Shown here piece after piece: positions 1-8,909 of a stretch of DNA of 64,000 nucleotides. The DNA is from Streptomyces poonensis. GTDB taxonomy: Bacteria > Actinomycetota > Actinomycetes > Streptomycetales > Streptomycetaceae. The translations under genes were made by a program, and so were the position numbers. Below the pieces are notes generated by a model that saw nothing but the letters and a program-made list of their open reading frames with translations, was not told where the DNA came from and did not search any database. The stretch is from assembly GCF_014650915.1 (NCBI RefSeq), contig NZ_BMVW01000007.1, positions 1 through 64,000 on the forward strand, read 5' to 3'. How positions within the stretch are numbered: position 1 is the stretch's first letter; each line of letters opens with the position of its first letter.

Positions 1-65
1 AAGCCTTACAGCGCCGATGGTACTGCAGGGGGGACCCTGTGGGAGAGTAGGACGCCGCCGAACAA
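1..65 (+). rRNA. rrf: 5S ribosomal RNA, 3' end (partial)
   Basis: The first 65 bases match the 3' half of a Streptomyces 5S rRNA, including the loop around GGTACTGCAGGGGG and the closing CCGAAC that pairs with the missing 5' end. The gene is cut by the window edge, so this is the tail of an rRNA operon transcribed rightwards. The last base is placed within a few nucleotides. Confidence 0.93.
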
Positions 66-71
66 TTCTTG

Positions 72-105
72 AGAAAACCCCGCACCTCACGGTGCGGGGT
101 TTTCT
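72..105 (+). terminator. Rho-independent terminator of the rRNA operon
   Basis: A hairpin with arms AAAACCCCGCACC (74-86) and GGTGCGGGGTTTT (91-103) around a TCAC loop follows the 5S gene by a few bases. The T run is part of the stem's right arm and continues into TTTTC. This is the usual end of a Streptomyces rRNA operon. Confidence 0.9.
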
Positions 106-133
106 GCGTTTGTCGTCGGTTTACTGTCGAGGT

Positions 134-781
134 ATGCGCTACGACCTGGTTATCTTCGACAACGACGGCGTCCTCGTCGACAGCGAGCCCCTCTCCAACC
201 GGCTCCTGGCGGCCTACCTCACGGAACTGGGCCACCCCACGACATACGAGGACTCCATCCGCGACTACATGGGGTCCGCCATGCACCGCGTCCACGATCT
301 CCTGCTCGAGCGCACGGGGCAGCGGCTGCCGGAGGACTTCGACACGGTCTTCCACCGACGGGTGTTCGCCGCCTTCGAGCGGGAGCTGCAGCCGGTGGAC
401 GGCGTCGTGGACGTCCTGGAGAAGCTGGCCGCGGACGGAGTGCCGTACTGCGTGGCCTCCTCGGGAAGTCATGAGCGGATCCGGGTGGGGCACAGGAAAA
501 CCGGGCTGGACGGATGGTTCGGCGAGGGGCGCGTCTTCAGCTCGGAGGACGTCGGACGGGGCAAGCCGGCACCGGATCTCTTCCTGTACGCGGCCAGGAC
601 CATGGGAGTGCCGGCCGAGCGGTGTGTGGTCGTCGAGGACAGCCCGCTCGGGGTCCAGGCGGCCGTCGCGGCCGGGATGGACGTGTACGGGTTCACGGCC
701 ATGACGCCCGCCGACAGACTCGCCCGGGCCACCGGGCACTTCACGGACATGCGGGAACTCGTCAGCCTGATCGCTTGCTGA
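134..781 (+). CDS. HAD-superfamily hydrolase (phosphoglucomutase/phosphatase-like)
   Basis: Soluble 215-aa phosphohydrolase of the HAD superfamily, subclass with a helical cap. Motif I is DNDGVLVDSE (nucleophile D9, acid/base D11), motif II the SSGS stretch near residue 117, motif III the lysine in GRGKPAPD, and motif IV the acidic pair in VVEDSPLG. The ATG at 134 was chosen because motif I then sits at the usual place just after the N-terminus; a longer frame runs back into the 5S/terminator region and is unlikely to be translated. It stands alone behind the rRNA terminator. The family includes beta-phosphoglucomutase and sugar-phosphate phosphatases; the substrate cannot be read from sequence. 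Confidence 0.9.
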   Translation: MRYDLVIFDNDGVLVDSEPLSNRLLAAYLTELGHPTTYEDSIRDYMGSAMHRVHDLLLERTGQRLPEDFDTVFHRRVFAAFERELQPVDGVVDVLEKLAADGVPYCVASSGSHERIRVGHRKTGLDGWFGEGRVFSSEDVGRGKPAPDLFLYAARTMGVPAERCVVVEDSPLGVQAAVAAGMDVYGFTAMTPADRLARATGHFTDMRELVSLIAC

Positions 782-880
782 TCAGTTGTCGATCAACTGA
801 CCTGGCGAGTTGAGGGACCCTCAACTTTCTCCCGCTCTCCCCCTGTCTCCGCACGCACCCGGGCTCTACTCTGTCCCGCC

Positions 881-2200
881 ATGACGCATGTGCTGCGGCG
901 CGGCCGGGCCTCGCTCGCGTTCGGCTTCTTCGCTCAGGGTGTCGCGTTCGCGTTGCTGGTGACGCGGATTCCGGCCATTCAGGACCGGTACGGGGTGTCC
1001 GACGCGCTGCTGCCCGCCTTCCTGGCCGCCGTGCCGGTGCTGGCCGGCGTGGGCAGCGTCGTCACCGAGCGGCTGGTACGGCGGGTACGTCCCAGCCGGC
1101 TGCTGCGCTGGTCCCAGCCCGTGGTGCTGCTGGCGCTGCTGGGCGTGGGGGCGGGTGACCGGATGGCCGCCCTGGCTGTCGCGCTCGCCGCGTTCGGCCT
1201 GGCCGTCGGTGCGCTGGACGCGTCGATGAACATGCTCGGGGTGAGTCTGCAGCGGACGTACGGGCGCAGCATCATGCTCGGCTTCCACGCGGCCTACAGC
1301 CTGGGCGGGATCGTGGGAGCCTCGCTGGCCTGGGCGGGCGCGCACTGGGAGCTGGCGCTGTGGGTGTCGTACCTGCCGGTCGTGCTGGTGCTGCTGCCGG
1401 CGGCGCTGGTGGGCAGCCGGTGGTACGTCGACGGAGAGACGGACCGGATGGACCGGACGGACCGGACGGACCGGACGGACCCGGGGACGCAGACCACCGG
1501 AGAGTCTCAGACCACCGGAGAGTCTCAGACCACCGGAGAGCCTCAGACCACCGGGGAGCCTCAGACCGCCGCAGAATCGGGGCCGGTGGTCTTCAAGCTG
1601 CTGCTGCCCCTCTGCCTGGTGATGACCTTCGCGTACATCGGTGACTCGACGGTCTCCAACTGGAGCGCGAAGTACGTGCAGGACGCGCTGGGGGGTTCGG
1701 AGCAGCTGGCGACGGTCCCGTACAACGTGTACATGGTGACCACGCTGCTGGGGCGGGCCGTCGGGGACATCGGGGTACGGCGGTTCGGGGCCGTGGCGGT
1801 CGTGCGGGCGGGGGCGTTGGTGGCCGCGCTCGGGTTCGCGGTGGTGGCCGGGGCGCCGGGGGCCTGGGTGGGGATGCTCGGGTTCACGCTGCTGGGTCTG
1901 GGGCTGTGCGTACTGGTGCCGCAGACGTTCGCGGCGGCGGGGCGGCTGTTCCCGGGGGCGTCCGACACGGCCGTGGCGCGGCTGAACGTCTTCAACTATG
2001 TGGGTTTTCTGATCGGTTCGCCGTTGGTGGGAGCGTTGGGGGACGCGTGGAGCTACCGCGGCGCCATGCTCGTACCGATGGCTCTGGTGCTGGTGACGCT
2101 GGTGTACGCCCGCTCGTTCGCGTCCCAGACCGACCGGTACGGTGGCGGGCATGAGCGGCCGCGCACAGCTGATGTGGGACGAGGCAGTAACGGGCTATGA
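881..2200 (+). CDS. MFS transporter with repetitive central loop
   Basis: A 439-aa major facilitator superfamily permease: two blocks of about six hydrophobic segments separated by a hydrophilic loop at about residues 185-228. The first half starts with a helix ending in LLVTRIPAIQ and contains GALDASMNMLG, as in the putative fucose/YbjJ-like MFS proteins of actinobacteria. The loop is made of short tandem repeats (RTD units, then QTTGES/QTTGEP units) that are also exact DNA repeats. The 3' end overlaps the start of the deacetylase gene by about 50 bp in another frame, so the two are probably co-transcribed. Substrate unknown. Confidence 0.88.
   Translation: MTHVLRRGRASLAFGFFAQGVAFALLVTRIPAIQDRYGVSDALLPAFLAAVPVLAGVGSVVTERLVRRVRPSRLLRWSQPVVLLALLGVGAGDRMAALAVALAAFGLAVGALDASMNMLGVSLQRTYGRSIMLGFHAAYSLGGIVGASLAWAGAHWELALWVSYLPVVLVLLPAALVGSRWYVDGETDRMDRTDRTDRTDPGTQTTGESQTTGESQTTGEPQTTGEPQTAAESGPVVFKLLLPLCLVMTFAYIGDSTVSNWSAKYVQDALGGSEQLATVPYNVYMVTTLLGRAVGDIGVRRFGAVAVVRAGALVAALGFAVVAGAPGAWVGMLGFTLLGLGLCVLVPQTFAAAGRLFPGASDTAVARLNVFNYVGFLIGSPLVGALGDAWSYRGAMLVPMALVLVTLVYARSFASQTDRYGGGHERPRTADVGRGSNGL
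1442..1562 (+). repeat. In-frame minisatellite in the MFS transporter gene
   Basis: Two adjacent tandem arrays: a 9-bp unit (GACCGGACG type, about four copies, 1442-1479) and an 18-bp unit (AGACCACCGGAGAGTCTC type) repeated four times at 1491-1562, followed by a partial copy. Unit lengths are multiples of three, so copy-number change only lengthens or shortens the cytoplasmic loop. Confidence 0.92.
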
Positions 2201-3323
2201 CTTCGGCCCGCAGCACCCGATGGACCCGGTCCGGCTCGCCCTGACCCGGAGCCTGGTCGGCGCCCTCGGGCTCGACCGGGAGATGGAGCTCGTCGCGGCG
2301 AAGCCCGCCGGGGAGTCGACCCTGCGGCTCGTGCACCGTGAGGACTACGTGGCGGCGGTCAAGGCCGCCTCCGCCGATCCCGGGTCGGCCGACGGGTCGT
2401 ACGGTTTGGGCACCCTGGACGACCCCGCCTTCGCCGGTATGCACGAGGCGTCCGCGCTCATCGCGGGGCAGTCGGTGGGGGCCGCCGAGGCGGTGTGGCG
2501 GGGCGACGCGCTGCACGCGGTGAACTTCGCGGGCGGGCTGCACCACGCGATGCCGGGCGGCGCCTCCGGGTTCTGTGTGTACAACGACGCGTCGCTGGCC
2601 ATCGCGCGGCTGCTGGAACTCGGCGCCGATCGCGTGGCGTACGTGGATGTCGACGTCCACCACGGGGACGGGGTCCAGGCGGCGTTCTGGGAGGACCCGC
2701 GGGTCCTCACGATCTCCCTGCACGAGCACCCGCGGACGCTGTTCCCGCAGACCGGATGGCCGGAGGAGACGGGAGCGGACCACGCCGAGGGCTCGGCGGT
2801 CAACGTGGCCCTGCCCGCGGGCACCGGCGACGCCGGATGGCTGCGGGCGTTCCACGCCGTCGTGCCCGAACTGCTCGCCGACTTCCGGCCACAGGTACTG
2901 GTCACCCAGCACGGCGCCGACACGCACTTCGAGGACCCGCTGGCGCACCTCGCGGTGTCGCTGGACGCGCAGCGGGCCGTACAGCTGGCCTGCCACGACC
3001 TGGCGCACGAGCACGCCGACGGCCGGTGGATCGCCCTGGGCGGCGGCGGATACGCGGTGGTGGACGTCGTACCGCGGTCGTGGACGCATCTCGTGGCGAT
3101 CGCGGCGGGCCGGCCGGTCGAGCCGACGACGGTGATCCCCGAGGCATGGCGGCAGGAAGTCTTCGCCCGCACCCGTCAGTTGGCGCCCGCGCGGATGACC
3201 GACGGCCGGTGGCCGGTGTCCTGGGCGGACTGGGAGCTCGGGTACGACCCCGCGGACCGGCTGGACCAGGCCGTGCTGGCGGCACGGCGGTCGGTGTTCC
3301 CGCTGCGGGGCCTGCTGGCCTAG
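2151..3323 (+). CDS. acuC: AcuC-type histone-deacetylase-family protein
   Basis: Zinc-dependent deacetylase of the arginase/HDAC fold, about 390 aa, like the AcuC proteins that deacetylate acetyl-CoA synthetase. The active-site pieces are visible: the HHAMP segment around residue 128, the zinc ligands in VDVDVHHGDG, and the QHGADTHFEDPL stretch holding the later ligand. A GTG at 2142 is nine bases upstream; the ATG at 2151 gives the usual MSGRAQLMWDE start and is preferred. It overlaps the MFS gene and is followed by a gap with no clear terminator. Its physiological target is inferred from the family, not from this sequence. Confidence 0.88.
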   Translation: MSGRAQLMWDEAVTGYDFGPQHPMDPVRLALTRSLVGALGLDREMELVAAKPAGESTLRLVHREDYVAAVKAASADPGSADGSYGLGTLDDPAFAGMHEASALIAGQSVGAAEAVWRGDALHAVNFAGGLHHAMPGGASGFCVYNDASLAIARLLELGADRVAYVDVDVHHGDGVQAAFWEDPRVLTISLHEHPRTLFPQTGWPEETGADHAEGSAVNVALPAGTGDAGWLRAFHAVVPELLADFRPQVLVTQHGADTHFEDPLAHLAVSLDAQRAVQLACHDLAHEHADGRWIALGGGGYAVVDVVPRSWTHLVAIAAGRPVEPTTVIPEAWRQEVFARTRQLAPARMTDGRWPVSWADWELGYDPADRLDQAVLAARRSVFPLRGLLA

Positions 3324-3455
3324 CCGGACTGCGGGACCGGGAGACGACCGGGGGGTGGCGGGAGGCGGCCGCGAGACGACCGGGTGCTAGGCCGACCGTG
3401 CGGTGTTTCCCCGATTCCGAGGTGATGCCCGGGGCCGTACGTCACCATCGGCCCT

Positions 3456-4271
3456 GTGTTGAGCACCGGAGCGCTGCGGGCCCATCTGCTGGCCGTACGG
3501 CTTGCGGGGACCGTCGCCACCACACGTGAGAAAAGCCTGCGCAGCTATCGGCTGTTCGCGGCCCGGGATCCGCGGGTACTGATCGGTATCAACCCCGAAC
3601 ATCAGTGGGGTCAGACGGATCTGATCCGGTTGATGGCGGAGAAGTGTGGAGTTTCGGACGATCCCAGCGTCACTTCTGGGCTGGATGTGATCGATCCGGA
3701 GCGGACGCTGAGCGGGCTGCACGCCTTCGCGGAACGGCTCGCGGACGCCGTCCGGCGCGGGGCGCCGGTGCTCCTCGGCACCGGGCATCCGCACCGACTG
3801 CTCGGCTTCTACGGCGCGCTCGCAGACGCCTTGTCGGCGGCGGGATGTGAGGTTCTCACCCCTGCGATGGGTGAACGTGTCGACATAACGACCCGGTTCG
3901 GTCTACGTACGTACAACCTCGACTACGTACGAAGAGTCGCGCTGGTACGCGAACCCGGCGCTCGGAGCACGGGTTGCGGAACGGGCGCGCACACACATTC
4001 ACCGCTCCCCGTACGTACGGTTCTGGACGCTGCCGCGAGACGGGGCGGACCGCTGCCGGAGCTGGTCATCGGGGACCACGGATGGGTCTGCGGCGCAGGT
4101 CAGCTGGGGTGCGAGGCCATTGGCCTGGGGGATACGGACGACCCCGCGCTCTTCGTCGGACAGGCAGAGGGGCGGGTGTCCGTCGTCGTTCCGGTAGATG
4201 ACGCTGTGCGATCTGATTACTACCGACCGCTGACCCGCTACGTACTCAATCGGGCGTGTCTGTCACAGTAA
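3456..4271 (+). CDS. Conserved actinobacterial protein, often labelled phosphatase
   Basis: A 271-aa soluble protein starting at GTG 3456. It has a glycine/histidine segment LLGTGHPHRLLGFY near residue 107 and a C-terminal block with GDHGWVCGAGQLGCEA and GDTDDPALFVGQAEG. I recognise the protein as one that sits beside the deacetylase and BldC-like gene in Streptomyces, but I cannot assign a reaction with confidence; the phosphatase label used for relatives is not backed by a motif I can name. No membrane segment or signal peptide is seen. Several GTACGTAC stretches occur within the gene around 3903-4015. Confidence 0.75.
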   Translation: MLSTGALRAHLLAVRLAGTVATTREKSLRSYRLFAARDPRVLIGINPEHQWGQTDLIRLMAEKCGVSDDPSVTSGLDVIDPERTLSGLHAFAERLADAVRRGAPVLLGTGHPHRLLGFYGALADALSAAGCEVLTPAMGERVDITTRFGLRTYNLDYVRRVALVREPGARSTGCGTGAHTHSPLPVRTVLDAAARRGGPLPELVIGDHGWVCGAGQLGCEAIGLGDTDDPALFVGQAEGRVSVVVPVDDAVRSDYYRPLTRYVLNRACLSQ

Positions 4272-4400
4272 GCCGCCGATGCCATCCCCTCTTCCCCACT
4301 CGCATCACCCGCCCCTAATCTGGGGAGTGAGCGCGCAACGACGAAGAGTCACCGGAAGGGGAAGCCGGTGGCCGTCGAGTGCGGAAGGTTCAGGTGTGTC

Positions 4401-4613
4401 ATGGCTGCAGCTGGCGAGAGGCCTCTGAACGAGGTTCAGTTCCTGACCGTGGCGGAAGTCGCCTCGGTGATGCGAGTGTCGAAGATGACCGTGTACCGGC
4501 TGGTGCACAGCGGTCATCTGCCGGCGATCCGGGTGGGGAGGTCATTCCGGGTTCCGGAGCAAGCGGTTCACGAGTACCTCCGCGAGAGCTATGTGGGGGT
4601 GGAGACGGCCTGA
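4401..4613 (+). CDS. BldC/excisionase-like HTH protein
   Basis: A 70-aa MerR/excisionase-type DNA-binding protein consisting of one winged HTH: LTVAEVASVMRVSKMTVYRL followed by the wing residues GHLPAIRVGRSFRVPE. It resembles BldC in size and fold but has a different recognition region. ATG 4401 is preferred over the in-frame GTG at 4368 because it gives the compact MAAAGERPLNEV start. In Streptomyces this gene keeps company with bS22 and the bldN region, so it is probably a nucleoid or regulatory protein acting on promoters; its targets are unknown. Confidence 0.85.
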   Translation: MAAAGERPLNEVQFLTVAEVASVMRVSKMTVYRLVHSGHLPAIRVGRSFRVPEQAVHEYLRESYVGVETA

Positions 4614-4780
4614 CGGTCTTCGAGGGGCCGGGGCTCTCCGGAGGTCCCGCGGGACGCCCGGATCATCCTCGGCCCCCCTCGATTACGAGCTCAGCGCTCG
4701 GGCGGGTAGGCTAGCCCCTCGTAGGTCGTGTGGGCCCATGGCGCCCAGCACCGAGTGATGAGAAGTGAGCGAGGGTAGTC

Positions 4781-4879
4781 GTGGGCTCTGTTATCAAGAA
4801 GCGGCGCAAGCGGATGGCCAAGAAGAAGCACCGCAAGCTGCTCAAGCGCACCCGCGTTCAGCGTCGCAACAAGAAGTAA
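4781..4879 (+). CDS. Small ribosomal subunit protein bS22 (AURKAIP1/COX24 family)
   Basis: A 32-aa, extremely basic protein beginning MGSVIKKRRKRMAKKKH and ending RVQRRNKK, started by GTG at 4781 with the purine-rich GCGAGGG upstream. It matches the short 30S protein bS22 found in actinobacterial ribosomes. More than half of its residues are Lys or Arg, which fits rRNA binding. It is a single-gene unit closed by the strong hairpin at 4952-4987 and is easily missed by automatic callers because of its size. Confidence 0.93.
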   Translation: MGSVIKKRRKRMAKKKHRKLLKRTRVQRRNKK

Positions 4880-4951
4880 GGCCCGCACCGGGGGTCTGAC
4901 CTCCGGAAAGTGTGCCTTGCGACTCTTGGCGAGCGCCGCGAACAGCGCGCT

Positions 4952-4987
4952 CTGTGGCCCCCCACCAGCTCTGGTGGGGGGCCACAG
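4952..4987 (+). terminator. Strong hairpin terminator after bS22
   Basis: Perfect 17-bp inverted repeat (CTGTGGCCCCCCACCAG at 4952-4968 and its complement at 4971-4987) with a two-base centre. It lies in the 370-bp gap between bS22 and the epimerase gene. The remainder of the gap (4988-5249) holds no coding sequence I can support and presumably contains the promoter of the epimerase operon. Confidence 0.88.
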
Positions 4988-5249
4988 TCGTACCCGTGGG
5001 GGCCACGGTCGTACTCGGCCGCCGCGGCGCGCGTGGCGGCGGCGGGGCGCACGACCGGCCAGCGAGTGGCCGGGTCCGATCGGACGTGCGGTCCCGCCGT
5101 CACTTCATGCATCTGGCAGTCATCACAGCGCAACAACAACCCGCTAACGTGGCCGCACACGGGGAACGCGGCAGAGTACGGGCAGCGGCACTCAGTGCTG
5201 CATCCACGCTATCCACGCTGTATCGACGTCTGGAAGTGAGGCGCTGATC

Positions 5250-6311
5250 TTGGGCAAGGTCGTACTCGTGACCGGGGTGGCCCGTCAGCTGGGGGGCCGG
5301 TTCGTACGACGGATCCAGCGTGACCCCCAGGTCGAGCGGGTGATCGCCGTGGACGCGATGCCGCCGGAGCACCACCTGGGCGGCGCGGACTTCGTACAGG
5401 CCGACATAAGGCAGCCCACGATCGGGCGGGTGCTGGCCGAGCACGACGTGGACACCGTCGTGCACATGGACGTCACGGGCACCCCGCTGGGCAGCGGCAG
5501 CCGGACCTCGGTCAAGGAGACCAACGTCATCGGCACCATGCAGCTGCTGGGGGCCTGCCAGAAGTCCCCGGCCGTCAAGCGGCTGGTGGTCAAGTCCAGC
5601 ACGAACGTCTACGGGTCGGCGCCGCGCGACCCGGCCGTGTTCACCGAGACCACTCCGCCCAAGTCCCTGCCCAGCGGAGGTTTCGCCAAGGACACCGTCG
5701 AGGTCGAGGGGTACGTCCGCGGGTTCGCGCGCCGCCGGCCCGACGTGTCCGTGTGCGTGCTGAGGTTCGCGAACATCCTCGGGCCGAGCGCGGACTCGCC
5801 GCTCGCCTCGTACTTCTCGCTGCCGGTGCTGCCGACCGTGCTGGGCTACGACCCGCGGCTGCAGTTCGTGCACGAGGACGACGTGATCGAGGTGCTGCGG
5901 ATCGCCTCGCACGAGCCCGAGCGCGGCACGCTCAACAGCGGGACGTTCAACGTCGCGGGGGACGGCGTGCTGCTGCTGTCGCAGTGCGCCCGGCGGCTCG
6001 GCCGGCCCACGGTGCCGTTGCTGATGCCGGCCGTCAGCTGGCTGGGGTCGGCCGTGCGTACGCTGGGCGTGACGGACTTCTCGCCGGAGCAGTTGAGGTT
6101 GCTGACCCATGGACGGGTCGTGGCGACGAACCAGATGCGGGAGACGCTGGGCTACCGGCCGAAGTACACGACGGCGGAGACGTTCGCGGACTACGCCCGC
6201 AGCCGCGGCCCCGGGCTGCTGCCGCCGGAGACCCTCACCAGGGCCGTCGACCGCCTCGCCGCACTGCCCGCCCTGGGCGGAGGCCACCCCCCGACGCAGA
6301 GCGCCAACTGA
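5250..6311 (+). CDS. NAD-dependent epimerase/dehydratase (extended SDR)
   Basis: A 353-aa extended short-chain dehydrogenase/reductase. The Rossmann start is VVLVTGVARQLGGRF, an atypical version of TGxxGxxG, and the protein carries KSSTNVYG where sugar epimerases have the Ser of the catalytic triad; the usual YxxxK is not clear (GGFAKDTVEVEGY region), so catalysis is uncertain. Start is TTG 5250 behind GGAAGTGAGG. It ends 14 bp before the acyltransferase gene and the pair is almost certainly one operon, which suggests a role in envelope lipid or glycolipid metabolism. Substrate unknown. Confidence 0.83.
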   Translation: MGKVVLVTGVARQLGGRFVRRIQRDPQVERVIAVDAMPPEHHLGGADFVQADIRQPTIGRVLAEHDVDTVVHMDVTGTPLGSGSRTSVKETNVIGTMQLLGACQKSPAVKRLVVKSSTNVYGSAPRDPAVFTETTPPKSLPSGGFAKDTVEVEGYVRGFARRRPDVSVCVLRFANILGPSADSPLASYFSLPVLPTVLGYDPRLQFVHEDDVIEVLRIASHEPERGTLNSGTFNVAGDGVLLLSQCARRLGRPTVPLLMPAVSWLGSAVRTLGVTDFSPEQLRLLTHGRVVATNQMRETLGYRPKYTTAETFADYARSRGPGLLPPETLTRAVDRLAALPALGGGHPPTQSAN

Positions 6312-6325
6312 GGAGCGCATCAACA

Positions 6326-7384
6326 ATGGCGGATGCCAAGGTCATTCCGTTCGACGACGACCGGTCGCGCGCCGGTGCCGTACAGCGCCCGCCGCGCCGC
6401 CGGACCGCGGGGAGCCGGCGCAAGGGCGAGCCCGCGGTCGTCCGTGAGGTCGAGCCCCTGCCCAAGCGGTTGCCCGGGCAGGATGATGTCCCTGTGACGC
6501 ATGAGCAGCCGGAGCCGCCGCAGCGGCCCGACCGGGCCCAGGAGGGCGGCCTGGAGCGCCGTATCGCCGGCGGGCTGGCCTTCCTGCGCAAGCGCCTCAC
6601 GGGCGACTACGAGGTCGACGACTTCGGTTACGACGCCGAGCTCACCGACCAGGTCCTGATGTCCCTGCTGCGACCGCTGTTCGACAAGTACTTCCGGGTC
6701 GAGGTGAAGGGCATCGAGAACGTTCCGTCCGAGGGCGGGGCGCTGATCGTCGCCAACCACTCCGGGACGCTGCCGCTGGACGGCCTGATGATGCAGGTCG
6801 CCGTGCACGACCACCACCCGGCGGGCCGGCATCTGCGGCTGCTGGCAGCCGATCTGGTGTTCGTGCTGCCGGTGGTGAACGAGCTGGCCCGCAAGTTCGG
6901 GAACACCCTCGCCTGTGCGGAGGACGCCGAACGGCTGCTGGTGCGGGGAGAACTGGTCGGGGTGATGCCGGAAGGGTTCAAGGGCATCGGCAAGCCGTTC
7001 AGCGAGCGGTACAAGCTCCAGCGGTTCGGGCGGGGCGGCTTCGTGTCGACCGCGCTGCGGCAGGGCACGCCGATCGTCCCGTGCTCGATCGTGGGCGCCG
7101 AGGAGATCTACCCGATGCTCGGCAACGCCAAGACGCTGGCGCGGCTGCTGGGCTTCCCGTATTTCCCGATCACGCCGACGTTCCCGTGGCTGGGTCCGCT
7201 GGGGGCGGTGCCGCTGCCGACGAAGTGGACGATCCAGTTCGGTGAGCCGATCCCCACGGACGGCTATCCGCCGGAGGCCGCCGACGACCCGATGCTGATG
7301 TTCAATCTGACGGACCAGGTCAGGGAGCAGATCCAGCACACGCTGTACAAGCTGCTGGTGCAGCGGCGGTCGGTGTTCTTCTGA
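6326..7384 (+). CDS. Lysophospholipid acyltransferase (PlsC-like)
   Basis: A 352-aa member of the glycerol-3-phosphate/1-acylglycerol-3-phosphate acyltransferase family. The catalytic HX4D box is NHSGTLPLD (about residue 144) and the second substrate box is GVMPEGFKG. The first 80 residues are charged and low-complexity with many Arg and Pro and are not part of the fold. ATG 6326 follows GAGGAGCG at a normal distance. It probably acts at the inner face of the membrane on acyl-CoA or acyl-ACP and a lysolipid. It is coupled with the upstream epimerase gene and ends before a long terminator shared with rsbN. Confidence 0.87.
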   Translation: MADAKVIPFDDDRSRAGAVQRPPRRRTAGSRRKGEPAVVREVEPLPKRLPGQDDVPVTHEQPEPPQRPDRAQEGGLERRIAGGLAFLRKRLTGDYEVDDFGYDAELTDQVLMSLLRPLFDKYFRVEVKGIENVPSEGGALIVANHSGTLPLDGLMMQVAVHDHHPAGRHLRLLAADLVFVLPVVNELARKFGNTLACAEDAERLLVRGELVGVMPEGFKGIGKPFSERYKLQRFGRGGFVSTALRQGTPIVPCSIVGAEEIYPMLGNAKTLARLLGFPYFPITPTFPWLGPLGAVPLPTKWTIQFGEPIPTDGYPPEAADDPMLMFNLTDQVREQIQHTLYKLLVQRRSVFF

Positions 7385-7419
7385 CCTCGTCGTGGCCTCG
7401 CCGCGTCGTCGAGGTCCTC

Positions 7420-7473
7420 GCGTACGGCGGTGGGGGCGCCCCTCGCCGAAGGGGCGCCCCCACCGCCGTACGC
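7420..7473. terminator. Bidirectional terminator between the acyltransferase gene and rsbN
   Basis: A perfect 24-bp inverted repeat: left arm 7420-7443 beginning GCGTACGGCGG, right arm 7450-7473 ending GCCGTACGC, six-base loop. It sits between two convergent genes and can serve both. Confidence 0.92.
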
Positions 7474-7479
7474 AGGGAG

Positions 7480-8724
7480 CTACTCGGTGTCCTGGCCGTC
7501 GATGCCGAGGTCGGGCAGCAGGCCCGGGAGGATCGGCGGCAGGGTGACGTCCGGCTCCTCGGACGGGGTGCTCTTGCCCGCCGACGGGGAGGAACTGGTG
7601 GCGTCCTCCTTCGGCGGGTCCAGCAGGCCGCCCGTGGTGCCACCGAGCAGCCCTTCGCTGTCGCTGTCGCCGCCGGACTGTGAGGCGGACGGCTGCGGGG
7701 TGTCGCCGCCGCTGTGGTGGCCGCTTTCGGGGGAGTCGCCGTCGCTGGGGGCCGGGCGGTCGCCGGTCTCCGTGGAACTGGTGGAACCGGGGCCCGTGCC
7801 GCGCTGCCGTCCGTCACCGCTCTGGGCCGGGGCCTGGGGCAGCAGCGACTGGAGCGGGGCCACCTCGTCGTCTATGGCGTCGAACACCGACGACACCTGC
7901 TGACTGACGTCCCCGAGCTGCACGGGGAGCCTGTCGCGCAGTGCCCCCCAGGTGCCGCGGTGGGAGCTGGAGAAGGCGGAGAGGGCCTGGATGGGGTCCA
8001 AGGAGTCCGGGTCGTGCTCGTAGGCCTCGCGGAGCAGGCGGTGGCCCTCCTCCGCGTCGTGGCGCATGCCGTTCAGGGCGCGGCGGATCTCGCCGAGGTC
8101 CTCGTGGTCGAGGTCGCGCGCGCGGTCGCGCTCCATGAGCCGGCGGGCCTCGCCGAGCCGGGTGGACGCCTGGTCGAGGTAGAGCCGGCCGCGGTCCGTG
8201 CTGTCGTCGGCCATGGTCAGTTTGAAGTCCTCGATGCCGCGCTTGAGGCCGTACAGCGAGTCACCGGGGAGGGCGTCGGAGCTGGCGGCGGCGACACCGC
8301 CGAAGGCTCCCGCCGCCACACCGACGCTGAGCCCGCCCGCGGCGAGCCCCTTGCTCAGCCGGGAACGGGGGCGCAGCTTTCCCAACGGGCTCGCCCGGCG
8401 CGTGCCCCGCGCCCGATGGCTCCCCTTCTGCGGGGGAACCGAAGGGTCCGCCGCCTCCTGGCCCGCGGTGCCCTCCTGGAGCATGGCCTCCATCGCGGCC
8501 ACGAGCCGGGCTCGCTGGACGACCTTCACTTCGGGGTCGAGCTCCGGCTTGGGCAGCCCGCCCAGGCCCGTCGCGAGGGCCAGCAGACGGCCCTGCTCGG
8601 TCCGTTCCGCAGCCGCCGGGGCCGGGACGTCGGGCTGCTCGGCCACCGTGTCCCGGTCGGACAGCTCCTCCAGAGCCTGGGCGAAGGCGTTCGCCCGCCG
8701 GTGCGCCGATACGTTCGCGATCAC
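7480..8724 (-). CDS. rsbN: Anti-sigma factor RsbN (antagonist of BldN)
   Basis: A 414-aa single-pass membrane protein. The N-terminal cytoplasmic part (to about residue 125) would bind the sigma factor, a hydrophobic segment around LAAGGLSVGVAAGAFGGVAA follows, and the extracytoplasmic half starts with the DUF5667-type signature DALPGDSLYGLKRG and ends in a Ser/Pro/Gly-rich tail. GTG 8724 was chosen because GAGGAGGT lies just upstream and because it gives VIANVSAHRRANAFAQ; longer in-frame starts have no ribosome-binding site. It lies directly downstream of bldN, the arrangement known in Streptomyces, where RsbN sequesters BldN until aerial growth. It may also be made from its own promoter. 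Confidence 0.92.
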   Translation of the reverse strand: MIANVSAHRRANAFAQALEELSDRDTVAEQPDVPAPAAAERTEQGRLLALATGLGGLPKPELDPEVKVVQRARLVAAMEAMLQEGTAGQEAADPSVPPQKGSHRARGTRRASPLGKLRPRSRLSKGLAAGGLSVGVAAGAFGGVAAASSDALPGDSLYGLKRGIEDFKLTMADDSTDRGRLYLDQASTRLGEARRLMERDRARDLDHEDLGEIRRALNGMRHDAEEGHRLLREAYEHDPDSLDPIQALSAFSSSHRGTWGALRDRLPVQLGDVSQQVSSVFDAIDDEVAPLQSLLPQAPAQSGDGRQRGTGPGSTSSTETGDRPAPSDGDSPESGHHSGGDTPQPSASQSGGDSDSEGLLGGTTGGLLDPPKEDATSSSPSAGKSTPSEEPDVTLPPILPGLLPDLGIDGQDTE

Positions 8725-8909
8725 TGGCGGCACCTCCTCTCGTCGTGACGGTCGACTCCCCAGGGGTTCCTGAGGGTTGCACACCCCCGACCACTTCCAC
8801 ACGATCGAGTGATCGATGTCGGCCAAGGTGTGACCATAGGGAGCCTGCATCCCGCACAACGAGCGGCGCGGCACTTGGGTTACGGACGACGAATGACGGA
8901 ACTGGGGAG

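Noticed and set aside
866..2152. Long open frame on the minus strand opposite the MFS gene
   Set aside because: Its Arg/His/Pro-rich translation with repeats is the GC-bias shadow of the plus-strand transporter, which has clear membrane helices and codon bias.
4401..4613. The small HTH gene as a phage excisionase
   Set aside because: No integrase or phage gene adjoins; its context with bS22 and the bldN region is a conserved chromosomal one.
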